Origin: Roseovarius sp. MMSF_3281
GTDB lineage: Bacteria; Pseudomonadota; Alphaproteobacteria; Rhodobacterales; Rhodobacteraceae
Reading direction: 5' to 3'
DNA: 64,000 nt
Assembly: GCF_030733685.1 (NCBI RefSeq)
Contig: NZ_JASHIM010000002.1
Span: forward strand, 62,001-126,000
Below the pieces are notes generated by a model that was given only the letters and a program-made list of their open reading frames with translations, made no database searches and was not told where the DNA came from. The position numbers and the translations under genes were made by a program. Positions 17,552-27,619 of this stretch are shown piece after piece (position 1 is the stretch's first letter; each line of letters starts with the position of its first letter).

Positions 17552-17809
17552 ATGCAACCTGTTGAAATCTATACCTCGCCGCTTTGCGGCTTTTGCCACG
17601 CGGCCAAGCGCCTGTTGAAGCAAAAGGGCGTGAACTTTTCGGAAATCGACGTGCTGACCGATCCAAACCGCAAGCCCGAGATGATCCAAAGGGCCAACGG
17701 CGGGCGCACCGTGCCGCAAATCTTCATCGGCGACACCCATGTCGGCGGCTGTGATGAGCTTCACGCGCTTGAACGGGCCGGAAAGCTGGACCCGCTCTTG
17801 CAAGGATAG
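17552..17809 (+). CDS. grxC: Glutaredoxin 3
   Basis: 85 residues, standard length. Glutathione-dependent thiol reductase. The active site reads CGFC (SPLCGFCHAAKRLL) instead of the commoner CPYC, then the cis-proline in RTVPQIFI and the glutathione-binding GGCDEL. It lies 31 bases after the comF-like gene and 5 bases before the nitrilase-family gene. Confidence 0.95.
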   Translation: MQPVEIYTSPLCGFCHAAKRLLKQKGVNFSEIDVLTDPNRKPEMIQRANGGRTVPQIFIGDTHVGGCDELHALERAGKLDPLLQG

Positions 17810-17814
17810 AAGCG

Positions 17815-18645
17815 ATGAAAGCGGCCCTGATACAATTGAACAGCACCGATGATCCGGCAGAAAACCTGCCGGCCACCTGCGATTACGTGGATCAGGCCGC
17901 CAAGGGCGGCGCGGGGTTCATCCTGACGCCCGAGGTGACAAATTGTGTCTCGGCCAGTCGCACACGTCAAAAGGACGTGCTGCATCACGAGGCCGATGAT
18001 CCAACCCTTGCGGGTCTGCGCGACCGGGCCAGACAGCACAGGGTTTGGCTTCTCATCGGCTCGCTTGCACTCAAGACCGACGATGCCGACGGGCGCTTTG
18101 CCAACCGGTCTTTCCTGATTGATCCCAAGGGTCAGATCGCCGCGCGGTATGACAAGATCCATATGTTCGACGTGCAGGTGTCCGAGGCTGAAACCTACCG
18201 CGAATCCGCAGGATACAGGCCGGGGCAGGCGGCGATATTGGCGCAAACGGATTTCGCGCCCATCGGCATGACCGTCTGTTACGACATCCGCTTTCCCTAC
18301 CTCTACCGCGCCCTTGCCCAAGCCGGGGCTGACATACTTACTGTACCATCGGCCTTTTCCCCGGTGACGGGGGCGGCGCATTGGGAGGTATTGCTGCGCG
18401 CCCGGGCGATTGAAACCGGCGCTTACGTCTTGGCCCCGGCGCAAACCGGGACGCATAAGGCCAGTCGGGGCAAGTCTCGCGAAACCTATGGTTATTCCAT
18501 GGCCGTGGCCCCGTGGGGCGAGGTGATTGCCGAGGGCGGCACCGATCCGGGTGTCATTTACGTTGATCTTGACCTAGGTAAAGTGGCACAAGCTCGTCAA
18601 CGCATCCCGTCGTTGCAACAAGCCCCGCAATTCCATGGTCCGTGA
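17815..18645 (+). CDS. Carbon-nitrogen hydrolase (Nit-type amidase)
   Basis: 276 residues. The catalytic triad of the nitrilase superfamily is visible: Glu in LTPEVTN, Lys in RYDKIHMFD, Cys in VCYDIRFPYLYR. The length and the DKIHMFDV segment fit the Nit1/Nit2 branch (deaminated glutathione or omega-amide hydrolases). The glutaredoxin neighbour fits a glutathione-repair role, which is an inference. Confidence 0.9.
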   Translation: MKAALIQLNSTDDPAENLPATCDYVDQAAKGGAGFILTPEVTNCVSASRTRQKDVLHHEADDPTLAGLRDRARQHRVWLLIGSLALKTDDADGRFANRSFLIDPKGQIAARYDKIHMFDVQVSEAETYRESAGYRPGQAAILAQTDFAPIGMTVCYDIRFPYLYRALAQAGADILTVPSAFSPVTGAAHWEVLLRARAIETGAYVLAPAQTGTHKASRGKSRETYGYSMAVAPWGEVIAEGGTDPGVIYVDLDLGKVAQARQRIPSLQQAPQFHGP

Positions 18646-19089
18646 ATGAATGACTCTTCGATCAATTCCCTTGCCGTCGCCTTGTTCAGCGAGATTCTGG
18701 CAGATGAGCAATTGATCAGGAACCGGCTTAGCCGTGTGTTGCCCAAAGGCATGGAAATTTCGCATTTTTCGGTGCTCAACCAACTGGCCCGCGCGGGCGG
18801 CGAACGCAGCCCGGCACAATTGGCCAAAAGTTTTCACGTCACCCGCGGCGCAATGACCAACACCCTGAATAAACTGGAATGGGCGGGCTACGTGCATATC
18901 CGCCCCGATTGGGACGATGCCCGCCGCAAGATGGTGGCGATCAGCCCCGCAGGACGGCAGGCCCGCGAAGCGGCCATTGCGGCAATTACCCCGATGATTA
19001 CCGAACTTGTCCGCGAAGTGGGCGAAGACAAGGTGCGCACCACGCTGCCCGTGTTGCGAGAGTTGCGCGCGAAGCTGGAAACCGACTAA
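18646..19089 (+). CDS. MarR-family transcriptional regulator
   Basis: 147 residues. The winged helix-turn-helix core is visible as SPAQLAKSFHVTRGAMTNTL followed by wing DWDDARRKMVAIS; ends form the dimer helices. It begins directly after the nitrilase stop codon, so it is the last gene of the comF-grxC-nit operon and may regulate it. Its TAA stop is also the left end of a 90-base inverted-repeat element. Confidence 0.9.
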   Translation: MNDSSINSLAVALFSEILADEQLIRNRLSRVLPKGMEISHFSVLNQLARAGGERSPAQLAKSFHVTRGAMTNTLNKLEWAGYVHIRPDWDDARRKMVAISPAGRQAREAAIAAITPMITELVREVGEDKVRTTLPVLRELRAKLETD

Positions 19090-19176
19090 AGCGTTTCGCG
19101 AAACGCAGTGCTCCGCTCAATCGTTGCACGCGTTCCGCCTTTCGCTGATGCATCAGGTTAAAGGCGGAACGCTTTA
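19087..19176. repeat. 90-base inverted-repeat element between marR and ubiG
   Basis: Bounded by TAAAGCGTTTCGCG (19087-19100) and the complement of TAAAGCGTTCCGCC (19163-19176), 12 of 14 identical. Inside are the palindrome GCGTTTCGCGAAACGC (19091-19106) and a hairpin with 13-bp arms GCGTTCCGCCTTT/AAAGGCGGAACGC (19130-19142 and 19160-19172) around TGATGCATCA. Each terminal TAA is the stop codon of the flanking gene. It resembles a repeat that I recall as dispersed in Roseobacter genomes; it can also act as a terminator for both genes. Confidence 0.8.
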
Positions 19177-19920
19177 GGCTGGTTTCACACTGGCGGTGAC
19201 GTAGTTGACGCTAAGATCCTTGGACGACAAAGACCATTGCCATGTCACAGGGTTAAAGACGAACCCCTTGCGATCCACCGGTGTCAGGCCCGCGTTCTCG
19301 ATCAGTGAATAAAGCTCATCCGGCGTGATGAACTTGTTCCATTCATGGGTGCCCTTGGGAAGCCACCGCATAACATATTCCGCGCCCACGATGGCCATGG
19401 CAAAACTCTTGGCGTTGCGGTTGATCGTGGAACAGATATGCAGCCCACCGGGCTTCAAAAGCGTCTGACAGGCGGTCAGGTAGGCCAGCGGGTCGGCCAC
19501 ATGTTCCACCACCTCCATGTTCAACACCACGTCAAATCGTTCACCGGCCTCGGCCATGGCTTCGGCCGTGGTGTGACGGTAATCAATGGTCAGGCCGGAT
19601 TGTTCGGCATGAACTTGCGCCACCGGGATATTGCGTTCGGCGGCATCGGCGCCCACCACCTCGGCCCCAAGCCGCGCCATCGGCTCTGACAGCAACCCAC
19701 CGCCACAGCCGATATCGAGAATGCGCAGGCCGGTGAACGGTTTTTCGCCGGTCAAGTCACGCTCGAACTCGGCAGCGATCTGTGATGTGATATAGTCCAG
19801 ACGACAGGGGTTGAGCATGTGCAGCGGCTTGAATTTGCCGTTGGGGTCCCACCATTCGGCGGCCATGGCCTCGAATTTGGCAACCTCGGTTGGGTCGATC
19901 GTGGTTTGAGCGGCTTGCAT
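19174..19920 (-). CDS. ubiG: Ubiquinone biosynthesis O-methyltransferase
   Basis: 248 residues. Methylates two hydroxyl groups in ubiquinone synthesis using [23 protein letters not shown] is the UbiG N-terminal signature. SAM motif I is [16 protein letters not shown], later LNMEVVEHV and [10 protein letters not shown]. Start ATG 19920 is preceded by GGAGAG; the longer ORF reaches 19971. It is divergent from prolyl aminopeptidase with 49 bases between starts. Confidence 0.94.
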   Translation of the reverse strand: MQAAQTTIDPTEVAKFEAMAAEWWDPNGKFKPLHMLNPCRLDYITSQIAAEFERDLTGEKPFTGLRILDIGCGGGLLSEPMARLGAEVVGADAAERNIPVAQVHAEQSGLTIDYRHTTAEAMAEAGERFDVVLNMEVVEHVADPLAYLTACQTLLKPGGLHICSTINRNAKSFAMAIVGAEYVMRWLPKGTHEWNKFITPDELYSLIENAGLTPVDRKGFVFNPVTWQWSLSSKDLSVNYVTASVKPA

Positions 19921-19969
19921 TCTGCTCTCCATATGCTCATGTGGTCCGGCCCCTTTATATAGGACGGTC

Positions 19970-20944
19970 ATGGATAAATTCTCAGGCCAAAAGAGCGCAG
20001 TCCAGTATCTTTACCCCCCGATCGAGCCTTTTGATCGGTGTATGTTGGATGTGGGCGATGGTCACGAAGTGTATGTTGAACAATCGGGTCGCACCGATGG
20101 CGTGCCCGTGGTCGTGCTGCATGGCGGTCCGGGCGGCGGATGCAGCCCGGCGATGCGGCGCTATTTTGATCCCAACGTCTATCGAATCATCCTGTTCGAT
20201 CAACGCGGCTGTGGCCGCTCCAAACCGCATGCCAGCGTCGAGGCGAATACCACCTGGGATCTGGTCGCGGATATCGAACGCATCCGCAAAACCCTGAAAA
20301 TAGATGACTGGATCGTTTTCGGCGGCAGTTGGGGGGCAACGCTTGCCCTGGTCTATGCGCAGGCGCATCCCGGCCCGGTGCGGCATCTGGTGCTGCGCGG
20401 GGTCTTTACCATGACGCAGGCCGAGCTGGACTGGTTCTATGGCGGCGGGGCCGGGCGATTCTGGCCCGAAACATGGGCGCGGTTTTGCGAGTTGATCCCG
20501 GAAGACGAGCGCGACGATATGATCGCCGCCTATCACCGACGCCTCTTTTCCGGCAACCGCCTCGAGGAAATCCGCCATGCCAAGGCGTGGTCGGCCTGGG
20601 AAAACGCGCTGGCCACGGTGCATTCCAACGGCGCCACAATCGACAGCCCCGCCGAATATGCCCATGCTTTCGCGCGGCTGGAGAACCACTATTTCCTCAA
20701 TGGCGGGTTCCTCGAACGCGATGGGCAAATCCACGAGGATATGCACAAGATCGCCCATATCCCGGGCACGATCGTGCAAGGCCGCTACGATATGATCTGC
20801 CCGCCCGCCTCGGCGTGGCGCCTGGCACAGCATTGGCCCAAAGCCAGCCTGCGCATGATCCCCGTGGCCGGCCATGCCCTGTCCGAACCGGGAATCAGCT
20901 CGGAACTTGTCAAGGTCATGAACCGTTTGGGGCGTGGCGGTTAG
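19970..20944 (+). CDS. pip: Prolyl aminopeptidase
   Basis: 324 residues, an alpha/beta hydrolase of peptidase family S33 that removes N-terminal proline. The oxyanion motif [10 protein letters not shown] and DQRGCGRS are diagnostic of the family. The nucleophile serine is in [12 protein letters not shown], the acid in GRYDMICPP and the histidine in [10 protein letters not shown]. Full length. Confidence 0.94.
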   Translation: MDKFSGQKSAVQYLYPPIEPFDRCMLDVGDGHEVYVEQSGRTDGVPVVVLHGGPGGGCSPAMRRYFDPNVYRIILFDQRGCGRSKPHASVEANTTWDLVADIERIRKTLKIDDWIVFGGSWGATLALVYAQAHPGPVRHLVLRGVFTMTQAELDWFYGGGAGRFWPETWARFCELIPEDERDDMIAAYHRRLFSGNRLEEIRHAKAWSAWENALATVHSNGATIDSPAEYAHAFARLENHYFLNGGFLERDGQIHEDMHKIAHIPGTIVQGRYDMICPPASAWRLAQHWPKASLRMIPVAGHALSEPGISSELVKVMNRLGRGG

Positions 20945-21051
20945 GCCGCCGGAAACCTCGCCTGCACAACGTCGATGCAGTTTCAACCTTTCGATCTTTT
21001 CATCAATCTAAATGTTGCTAGAATGTTCCGGGGTTCTTGAGGTGCTTTCAT

Positions 21052-22089
21052 ATGAAAGAAACGGATGTACAACCAATTCAATTGGTTGAAGATGGCGAAA
21101 CCGGTGACCGGTTTTTGGTCTATGGCTCACAAGACGGGATGCGCCTCGATATCAAATTTGCAGGCGACACGCTTTGGATGACCCAGGCACAAATTGCAGA
21201 GCTTTTTGGCCGCGATCGCAGCGTGGTTTCCAAACATATTGGCAATGTCTTTGCCGAGGGGGAGCTGGACGAAAATAGCAATGTGCAAAAAATGCACATT
21301 GCTCAATCGGCCAAGCCTGTTTCGATCTTCAGTTTGGACCTGATAATTTCGGTGGGCTATCGGGTGTCCTCTGTTCAAGCCACCACGTTCAGGCGCTGGG
21401 CAACAAGTGTTTTGGTCCAATATGCAAAAAGCGGCTTTGTCGTAGACAAGGTCCGGCTGAAAGACCCTGAAAACGCCGACCGGGTTCGTGAACTGCGCGA
21501 GATCATTCGCGACATCCGGTCCGACGAAGCCAATGTTTTCAGAGAACTGAAAAATATTTGTGCAATGTGTCAGGATTACGAGCCTGGATCGACAGTTGCC
21601 CAGCAATTCTATCAACATACGCAGGCCAAACTGATCCATGCCGTTGTGTCGATGACACCAGCCGAAGTCGTACACTCGCGGGCGGATAGCTCGGAGCCAA
21701 ACATGGGCCTGCAAACATGGCCGAACGACAATATTCGCAAGGCCGACACCACAGTTTCGAAAAACTACCTGACCAAGGTTGAACTGAAAGAGCTGAACCG
21801 TCTGACAACCATCTTGCTGGATATTTTCGAAGACCAACTGGACCTAGGTCGACTGATCGTTATGTCAGATGCCGAAAAACTCTTGGATCAGCAGCTATCC
21901 AATCTTGGGCGGGTGGTGTTGCGCGATGGTGGGCGCGTCAAAAAGACCATCGCGGATTCAAAGGCACATACGGAGTACGAGAAGTTCAAGGAAGTAAAAA
22001 AGCTGGAGCGTCATCAAGAGGCAGACCAGAAGATTTCGGAACTGGCCAAACAGGCAAAATCGTTGCCGAAAACGCGTGGGAAAAAATAG
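21052..22089 (+). CDS. RhuM-family protein
   Basis: 345 residues. Recognised by [25 protein letters not shown] (helix-turn-helix-like), [20 protein letters not shown] and the C-terminal [20 protein letters not shown], all typical of RhuM/virulence RhuM proteins found on pathogenicity and defence islands. The biochemical role is not established. ATG 21052 is preceded by GAGGTG. A TTG 15 bases upstream is possible. Its lower GC and its place as a lone gene between two housekeeping loci suggest transfer. A terminator-like hairpin follows at 22180. Confidence 0.85.
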   Translation: MKETDVQPIQLVEDGETGDRFLVYGSQDGMRLDIKFAGDTLWMTQAQIAELFGRDRSVVSKHIGNVFAEGELDENSNVQKMHIAQSAKPVSIFSLDLIISVGYRVSSVQATTFRRWATSVLVQYAKSGFVVDKVRLKDPENADRVRELREIIRDIRSDEANVFRELKNICAMCQDYEPGSTVAQQFYQHTQAKLIHAVVSMTPAEVVHSRADSSEPNMGLQTWPNDNIRKADTTVSKNYLTKVELKELNRLTTILLDIFEDQLDLGRLIVMSDAEKLLDQQLSNLGRVVLRDGGRVKKTIADSKAHTEYEKFKEVKKLERHQEADQKISELAKQAKSLPKTRGKK

Positions 22090-22179
22090 GCCCCTTGCAG
22101 ACTCACCCGGCAAGGCGTATATCCCTTTTCAACAGCGGCGCGTTGGGGTCCAAACCCGGCGCTCCACCGGGAAATATCG

Positions 22180-22202
22180 ACGGGCCGCGCGCCCGTTTTT
22201 TT
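22180..22202 (+). terminator. Intrinsic terminator or attenuator just before rimP
   Basis: Arms ACGGGC and GCCCGT around CGCGC, followed by seven T. It ends only 15 bases before the rimP ATG, so it may end the RhuM transcript or, if the operon promoter is upstream (TTGCAG near 22095 and TATATC near 22120 are candidates), act as a leader attenuator of rimP-nusA-infB. The sequence supports the hairpin; the role is open. Confidence 0.65.
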
Positions 22203-22217
22203 GTGTTTGAAAGACTG

Positions 22218-22796
22218 ATGAGCAACGACCTGATCGCCAAGACAGCCATTGATCGCCGCATGGCCGAGATCATCACCCCTGTCATCGAGGACTTGGGGTA
22301 TGAACTGGTGCGCGTGCGCCTGATGGGTGGCAAGACCAACACGCTTCAGATCATGGCCGAGAAGCCCGAGGGCGGTATCGAGGTGGATGATTGTGCCGAT
22401 ATCTCCAACGCCGTCAGCGCGGTTCTGGATGTCGAAGACCCGCTGACCGATGCCTATACGCTGGAGGTCTCCAGCCCCGGGATCGACCGGCCCCTGACCC
22501 GCCTCAAGGATTTCGAAGAGTTCGAGGGCTACGAGGCCAAGCTGGAAACATCCGAGATGATCGACGGGCGCAAGCGCTTCAAGGGCGTTCTGGCCGGGGT
22601 CGAAGACAGTGACGTGCTGATCAACATCGAGGAAGGCACCGTCGGCCTGCAATTCGATTGGCTGGCCGACGCCAAGCTGGTGCTGACCGACGAACTGATC
22701 AAGGACATGCTGAAGGCCCGCAAGGAAGCCGGCACTTTGAACGAAGACCAATTTGACGAGATCGAGACCGCAGGGTCCGAGTCTGAGGAGGACTGA
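22218..22796 (+). CDS. rimP: Ribosome maturation factor RimP
   Basis: 192 residues. Needed for maturation of the 30S subunit. Family features: [35 protein letters not shown] and the conserved [14 protein letters not shown]. The acidic tail ends in ESEED. Start ATG 22218 (MSNDLIAK) gives the normal N-terminus; the longer ORF reads through the upstream hairpin. nusA begins 2 bases after the stop. Confidence 0.95.
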   Translation: MSNDLIAKTAIDRRMAEIITPVIEDLGYELVRVRLMGGKTNTLQIMAEKPEGGIEVDDCADISNAVSAVLDVEDPLTDAYTLEVSSPGIDRPLTRLKDFEEFEGYEAKLETSEMIDGRKRFKGVLAGVEDSDVLINIEEGTVGLQFDWLADAKLVLTDELIKDMLKARKEAGTLNEDQFDEIETAGSESEED

Positions 22797-22798
22797 AA

Positions 22799-24430
22799 AT
22801 GGCAATTACCTCTGCAAACCAGCTTGAGCTGTTGCAAACCGCCGAGGCCGTGGCCCGCGAAAAGATGATCGATCCGTCGCTCGTCATCGAAGCGATGGAA
22901 GAAAGCCTCGCCCGCGCCGCGAAATCCCGCTACGGCGCCGAGATGGATATTCACGTCAGCATCGACCGCAAGACAGGCCGCGCCACCTTTACCCGCGTGC
23001 GCACCGTGGTCGAGGATGACGAGGTTGAGAATTATCAGGCCGAGATGACCGTCGAACAGGCCAAGCAATACCTCGACGATCCCAAGGTCGGCGATCAGTT
23101 CGTCGAAGAAGTGCCGCCCGTCGATATGGGCCGGATCGCCGCGCAATCGGCCAAGCAGGTGATCCTGCAAAAGGTCCGCGAGGCCGAGCGTGACCGCCAG
23201 TTCGAAGAATTCCAGGATCGTGTCGGCACCATCATCAACGGCGTGGTCAAGCGCGAGGAATACGGCAACGTCATCGTCGATGTGGGCCGTGGCGAAGCCA
23301 TCCTGCGCCGGAACGAGAAAATCGGCCGCGAAAGCTATCGCCCGAACGATCGTATCCGCTGCTACATCAAGGACGTGCGCCGCGAGGCCCGCGGCCCGCA
23401 GATTTTCCTGAGCCGCACCGCGCCGGAATTCATGGCCGAACTGTTCAAGATGGAAGTGCCGGAAATCTATGACGGCATCATCGAGATCAAGGCCGTGGCC
23501 CGCGATCCGGGCAGCCGCGCCAAGATTGCCGTCATTTCGCACGACGGCTCGATTGACCCGGTGGGCGCCTGCGTGGGTATGCGCGGCAGCCGCGTGCAGG
23601 CCGTGGTGAACGAGCTTCAGGGCGAAAAGATCGACATCATCCCCTGGAACGAAGATCAGCCGACCTTCCTTGTGAACGCCCTGCAACCTGCCGAGGTCGC
23701 CAAGGTGGTTCTGGACGAAGAAGCCGAGCGTATCGAGGTGGTCGTGCCCGAAGAACAGCTTTCGCTGGCCATCGGTCGCCGGGGCCAGAACGTGCGCCTG
23801 GCCAGCCAGTTGACCAATCTCGACATCGACATCATGACCGAGGCCGAAGATTCCGAGCGCCGCCAGAAAGAGTTCGAAACCCGCACCAAGCTGTTCATGG
23901 ATACCCTGGACCTTGATGAATTCTTTGCCCAGCTTCTGGTCTCCGAAGGGTTCACCAACCTCGAAGAGGTGGCTTACGTCGAGATCGACGAGCTGCTGGT
24001 GATTGACGGTGTGGATGAGGACACGGCCAACGAATTGCAGGCCCGCGCCCGTGACGTGATCGAAGCGCAGGCCACCGCAGCGCTTGAAAAGGCCCGTGAA
24101 CTGGGGGCCGAGGACAGCCTTATTGATTTCGAGGGCCTGACACCCCAGATGGTACAGGCACTGGCCGAAGATGGCGTCAAAACGCTGGAAGATTTCGCCA
24201 CCTGCGCCGACTGGGAGCTTGCCGGCGGCTGGACGACTGTCGATGGCGAACGCGTCAAGGACGAAGGCCTGCTTGAACCCTTCGACGTTTCGCTGGACGA
24301 GGCCCAGAACATGGTCATGACCGCACGTGTCATGCTGGGTTGGGTCGATCCGTCCGAGCTGGAACCCGAAGAAGAGGTCGAGGCCGACGAGGCCGAAACC
24401 GTCTTCGCATCCGAGGAGGCCGGGGCCTGA
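22799..24430 (+). CDS. nusA: Transcription termination/antitermination factor NusA
   Basis: 543 residues. Order of parts: N-terminal RNA polymerase-binding domain, S1 domain ([20 protein letters not shown]), two KH domains ([35 protein letters not shown]), then two C-terminal acidic helix-hairpin-helix repeats as in alphaproteobacteria. Start ATG 22799 follows GGAGGAC. Second gene of the rimP operon. Confidence 0.96.
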   Translation: MAITSANQLELLQTAEAVAREKMIDPSLVIEAMEESLARAAKSRYGAEMDIHVSIDRKTGRATFTRVRTVVEDDEVENYQAEMTVEQAKQYLDDPKVGDQFVEEVPPVDMGRIAAQSAKQVILQKVREAERDRQFEEFQDRVGTIINGVVKREEYGNVIVDVGRGEAILRRNEKIGRESYRPNDRIRCYIKDVRREARGPQIFLSRTAPEFMAELFKMEVPEIYDGIIEIKAVARDPGSRAKIAVISHDGSIDPVGACVGMRGSRVQAVVNELQGEKIDIIPWNEDQPTFLVNALQPAEVAKVVLDEEAERIEVVVPEEQLSLAIGRRGQNVRLASQLTNLDIDIMTEAEDSERRQKEFETRTKLFMDTLDLDEFFAQLLVSEGFTNLEEVAYVEIDELLVIDGVDEDTANELQARARDVIEAQATAALEKARELGAEDSLIDFEGLTPQMVQALAEDGVKTLEDFATCADWELAGGWTTVDGERVKDEGLLEPFDVSLDEAQNMVMTARVMLGWVDPSELEPEEEVEADEAETVFASEEAGA

Positions 24431-24455
24431 TCCGTCAGGCCCCGAGAGGCACCTG

Positions 24456-25085
24456 ATGGGTCGCGCTGGGCAACCCAAGGACCGCGCGGATGGTCCCGAA
24501 CGCAAGTGCATTGCCACGGGTGACGTACGGCCTGTGTCGGGGCTGATCCGCTTCGTGGTCGGACCCGACGGGCAGATCGCCCCCGACATCGCGGGCAAAC
24601 TGCCGGGTCGTGGTATCTGGGTCTCGGCGGATCCGGCGGCACTGGCCAAGGCGGCGGGCAAGGGCCTGTTCTCTCGCGCGGCGAAACAGGCGGTCAAGGT
24701 GCCCGATGATCTGCCCGCATTTGTCGAACGGCAGTTGGCCGCGCGTGTTGTGAACCTGATCAGCCTTGCCCGCAAAGGCGGGCACGCGGTGTCGGGGTAT
24801 GAAAAGGTCAAGGATTGGCTTGCCAAGGACGAGGCCGAAATTCTGATCCAGGCAAGTGATGGATCAGAGCGTGGAAAATCGAAATTGAGCACGCCTTATG
24901 GCGGTTCTTTCATCGGCTGGCTGACAGCAGAAGAACTGGGGCGGGCTTTTGGGCGACAAACTGCAGTGCACGCGGCACTGCACGCTGGAGGTTTGGCCCA
25001 ACGTGTTGTAGAGGAGGCGGCAAGGTTGAAGGGCCTGCGCGTCTTGAACGGCGAAAAGACCCGCCGGAAAGGAAGTAGAAGCTGA
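24456..25085 (+). CDS. YlxR-like RNA-binding protein fused to an L7Ae-like domain
   Basis: 209 residues. The N-terminal part is YlxR (DUF448): [12 protein letters not shown], then [13 protein letters not shown]. The C-terminal part resembles an L7Ae/L30e RNA-binding fold ([19 protein letters not shown]). In alphaproteobacteria this fusion lies between nusA and infB. Start ATG 24456; the stop overlaps the infB start (TGATG). The exact RNA target is unknown. Confidence 0.9.
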   Translation: MGRAGQPKDRADGPERKCIATGDVRPVSGLIRFVVGPDGQIAPDIAGKLPGRGIWVSADPAALAKAAGKGLFSRAAKQAVKVPDDLPAFVERQLAARVVNLISLARKGGHAVSGYEKVKDWLAKDEAEILIQASDGSERGKSKLSTPYGGSFIGWLTAEELGRAFGRQTAVHAALHAGGLAQRVVEEAARLKGLRVLNGEKTRRKGSRS

Positions 25086-27565
25086 TGAGCGACAACGACG
25101 GTAAGAAAACATTGGGTGTGCGTGGCGGTCCCCGGTCTGGGAACGTGAAGCAAAGCTTCAGCCATGGCCGGACCAAGAACGTCGTCGTGGAGACGAAACG
25201 CAAGCGCATCGTGAAACCGGGCGCTAAACATGGTGCGGCTGGGGCTTCGGGCAACAAGCCGAATACCCCCGTGGGCGACCCCTCCAAGCGGCCCGCCGGT
25301 ATCTCCGACTCCGAGATGGAGCGCCGGATGAAGGCACTTCAGGCCGCCAAGGAACGCGAGGCCGAAGAAGCCGCCAAGCGCGCCGCCGAGGAAAAGGCCC
25401 GCGAGGAAGAGCGCCAGCGCCGCCGCGAAGAGGCCGAGGCCAAGGAACGCGAACAACGCGAGGCCGAGGAACGCGCCAAGGCCAAGGCCGAAGAAGAAGA
25501 ACGCAAGCGCCGCGAGGCCGAGGAAGCCGCCCAAAAAGCGGCGGCAGCGCCCGCGCCCGAACCCGAGCGCGCCGCCCCCAAAGCTGCGCCGCGCAAGGAA
25601 AAAGAGCGCGAGCAACAGCAACCGCGCGGTGGCAAGGGCCGCGGCCGTGGGGGTGACGATGGCCGCCGTTCGGGCAAGCTGACCCTCAATCAGGCGCTTT
25701 CGGGCGGCGAAGGCGGCCGTCAGAAATCCATGGCCGCGATGAAGCGCAAGCAAGAGCGCGCCCGCCAAAAGGCCATGGGCGGCACTGAACAGCGCGAAAA
25801 GGTCGTGCGCGACGTGCAACTGCCCGAGGCGATCGTCGTCTCCGAACTGGCCAATCGTATGGCCGAGCGCGTGGGCGATGTCGTCAAGGCGCTGATGAAC
25901 AACGGCATGATGGTCACCCAGAATCAGACGATTGACGCCGATACCGCCGAACTCATCATCGAAGAGTTCGGCCACAAGGTTGTGCGCGTCTCCGACTCGG
26001 ACGTCGAGGATGTGATCGATCAGGTCGAGGACAAGGAAGAAGACCTGAAACCGCGTCCGCCGGTGATCACCATCATGGGCCACGTCGACCACGGTAAAAC
26101 CTCGCTTCTGGATGCGATCCGCGACGCCAAGGTTGTCTCCGGTGAGGCCGGGGGAATTACCCAGCATATCGGCGCCTACCAGGTGACCACCGATAGCGGC
26201 TCGGTTCTGTCGTTCCTCGATACACCCGGCCACGCCGCCTTTACCTCGATGCGGTCGCGTGGTGCCCATGTCACGGATATCGTCGTGCTTGTGGTCGCCG
26301 CCGATGACGCGGTGATGCCGCAGACCATCGAGGCGATTAACCACGCCAAGGCCGCCGAAGTGCCGATGATCGTCGCCATCAACAAGTGCGATCTGCCCGC
26401 GGCCGACCCCGATCAGGTGCGTGCCGATCTGCTGCGCCACGAGGTTATCGTCGAGGCGATGTCGGGCGATGTGCAGGATGTCGAAGTCTCTGCCGTCACC
26501 GGCGACGGCCTTGATGAACTGCTTGAGGCCATCGCGCTTCAGGCCGAGATCCTCGAACTCAAGGCCAACCCCGACCGCGCCGCCGAAGGCGCCGTGATCG
26601 AGGCACAGCTTGATGTTGGCCGTGGCCCGGTTGCAACCGTTCTGGTGCAACGCGGCACGCTTCACCAAGGCGATATTTTCGTCGTGGGGGAACAATACGG
26701 TAAGGTCCGCGCTTTGATCAACGACCGTGGCGAACGCGTGAAAGAGGCTGGCCCCTCGGTCCCGGTCGAGGTTCTGGGCCTGAACGGCACACCCGAAGCG
26801 GGCGACGTTTTGAACGTGGTCAAATCCGAAGGTCAGGCGCGCGAAATCGCCGAGTACCGCGAAAAAGCGGCCAAGGAAAAACGCGCGGCTGCCGGTGCCG
26901 GCACCTCGCTGGAACAGCTTCTGGCGAAGGCCAAGGAAGACGAGAACGTCAAGGAACTGCCGGTTCTGGTCAAGGCCGACGTTCAGGGCTCTGCCGAAGC
27001 CATCGTTCAGGCGATGGAAAAGATCGGCAACGACGAGGTGCGCGTGCGCGTGCTGCACTCGGGCGTCGGTGCCATCACCGAATCCGACGTGGGCCTTGCC
27101 GAAGCTTCCGGCGCGCCGGTTCTGGGCTTCAACGTTCGGGCCAACGCCCCCGCCCGCAACAGCGCCAACCAGAAGAGTGTCGAGATTCGCTATTATAGCG
27201 TGATCTACGACCTCGTGGATGACGTCAAAGCGGCGGCCAGCGGCCTTTTGGGTGCCGAGATCCGCGAGAAATTCATCGGCTACGCCGAAATCCGCGAAGT
27301 CTTCAAGGTTACCGGTGTCGGCAAGGTGGCCGGCTGTCTGGTCACCGAAGGTATCGCCCGCCGTTCGGCTGGCGTGCGCTTGCTGCGTGACGATGTGGTG
27401 ATCCACGAAGGCACCCTGAAGACCCTCAAGCGCTTCAAGGACGAAGTCAGCGAAGTGCAGTCCGGTCAGGAATGCGGCATGGCCTTCGAGAACTACGAAG
27501 ATATCCGCCCGGGCGATGTCATCGAGATTTTCGAGCGCGAGGAGATCGAGCGCAAGCTCGACTGA
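25085..27565 (+). CDS. infB: Translation initiation factor IF-2
   Basis: 826 residues. A long charged N-terminal region rich in Glu, Arg and Ala (about residues 75-200) precedes the GTPase domain: G1 [11 protein letters not shown] near residue 331, G3 DTPGHAAF, G4 NKCD. Domains II, III and the C-terminal fMet-tRNA-binding domain follow (ending [12 protein letters not shown]). It brings initiator tRNA to the 30S subunit. Last gene of the operon, ended by a strong terminator. Confidence 0.97.
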   Translation: MSDNDGKKTLGVRGGPRSGNVKQSFSHGRTKNVVVETKRKRIVKPGAKHGAAGASGNKPNTPVGDPSKRPAGISDSEMERRMKALQAAKEREAEEAAKRAAEEKAREEERQRRREEAEAKEREQREAEERAKAKAEEEERKRREAEEAAQKAAAAPAPEPERAAPKAAPRKEKEREQQQPRGGKGRGRGGDDGRRSGKLTLNQALSGGEGGRQKSMAAMKRKQERARQKAMGGTEQREKVVRDVQLPEAIVVSELANRMAERVGDVVKALMNNGMMVTQNQTIDADTAELIIEEFGHKVVRVSDSDVEDVIDQVEDKEEDLKPRPPVITIMGHVDHGKTSLLDAIRDAKVVSGEAGGITQHIGAYQVTTDSGSVLSFLDTPGHAAFTSMRSRGAHVTDIVVLVVAADDAVMPQTIEAINHAKAAEVPMIVAINKCDLPAADPDQVRADLLRHEVIVEAMSGDVQDVEVSAVTGDGLDELLEAIALQAEILELKANPDRAAEGAVIEAQLDVGRGPVATVLVQRGTLHQGDIFVVGEQYGKVRALINDRGERVKEAGPSVPVEVLGLNGTPEAGDVLNVVKSEGQAREIAEYREKAAKEKRAAAGAGTSLEQLLAKAKEDENVKELPVLVKADVQGSAEAIVQAMEKIGNDEVRVRVLHSGVGAITESDVGLAEASGAPVLGFNVRANAPARNSANQKSVEIRYYSVIYDLVDDVKAAASGLLGAEIREKFIGYAEIREVFKVTGVGKVAGCLVTEGIARRSAGVRLLRDDVVIHEGTLKTLKRFKDEVSEVQSGQECGMAFENYEDIRPGDVIEIFEREEIERKLD

Positions 27566-27586
27566 TCGCGTAACCGTCACAGGAAT

Positions 27587-27614
27587 AAAAAGGGGGCCAT
27601 ACGGCCCCCTTTTT
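27587..27614. terminator. Bidirectional intrinsic terminator
   Basis: Perfect 12-bp arms AAAAAGGGGGCC and GGCCCCCTTTTT around loop ATAC. It separates the convergent infB (stop 27565) and hydantoinase-family gene (stop 27620), and has T runs on both strands. Confidence 0.93.
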
Positions 27615-27619
27615 CGTGT

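Noticed and set aside
21052..22089. RhuM gene as part of a larger defence island
   Set aside because: Both neighbours are ordinary core genes, and no nuclease, methylase, integrase or transposase lies beside it.
22529..24892. Minus-strand open frame of 787 residues opposite nusA, and 894 residues opposite infB
   Set aside because: Both mirror strongly conserved genes on the other strand and show no family features.
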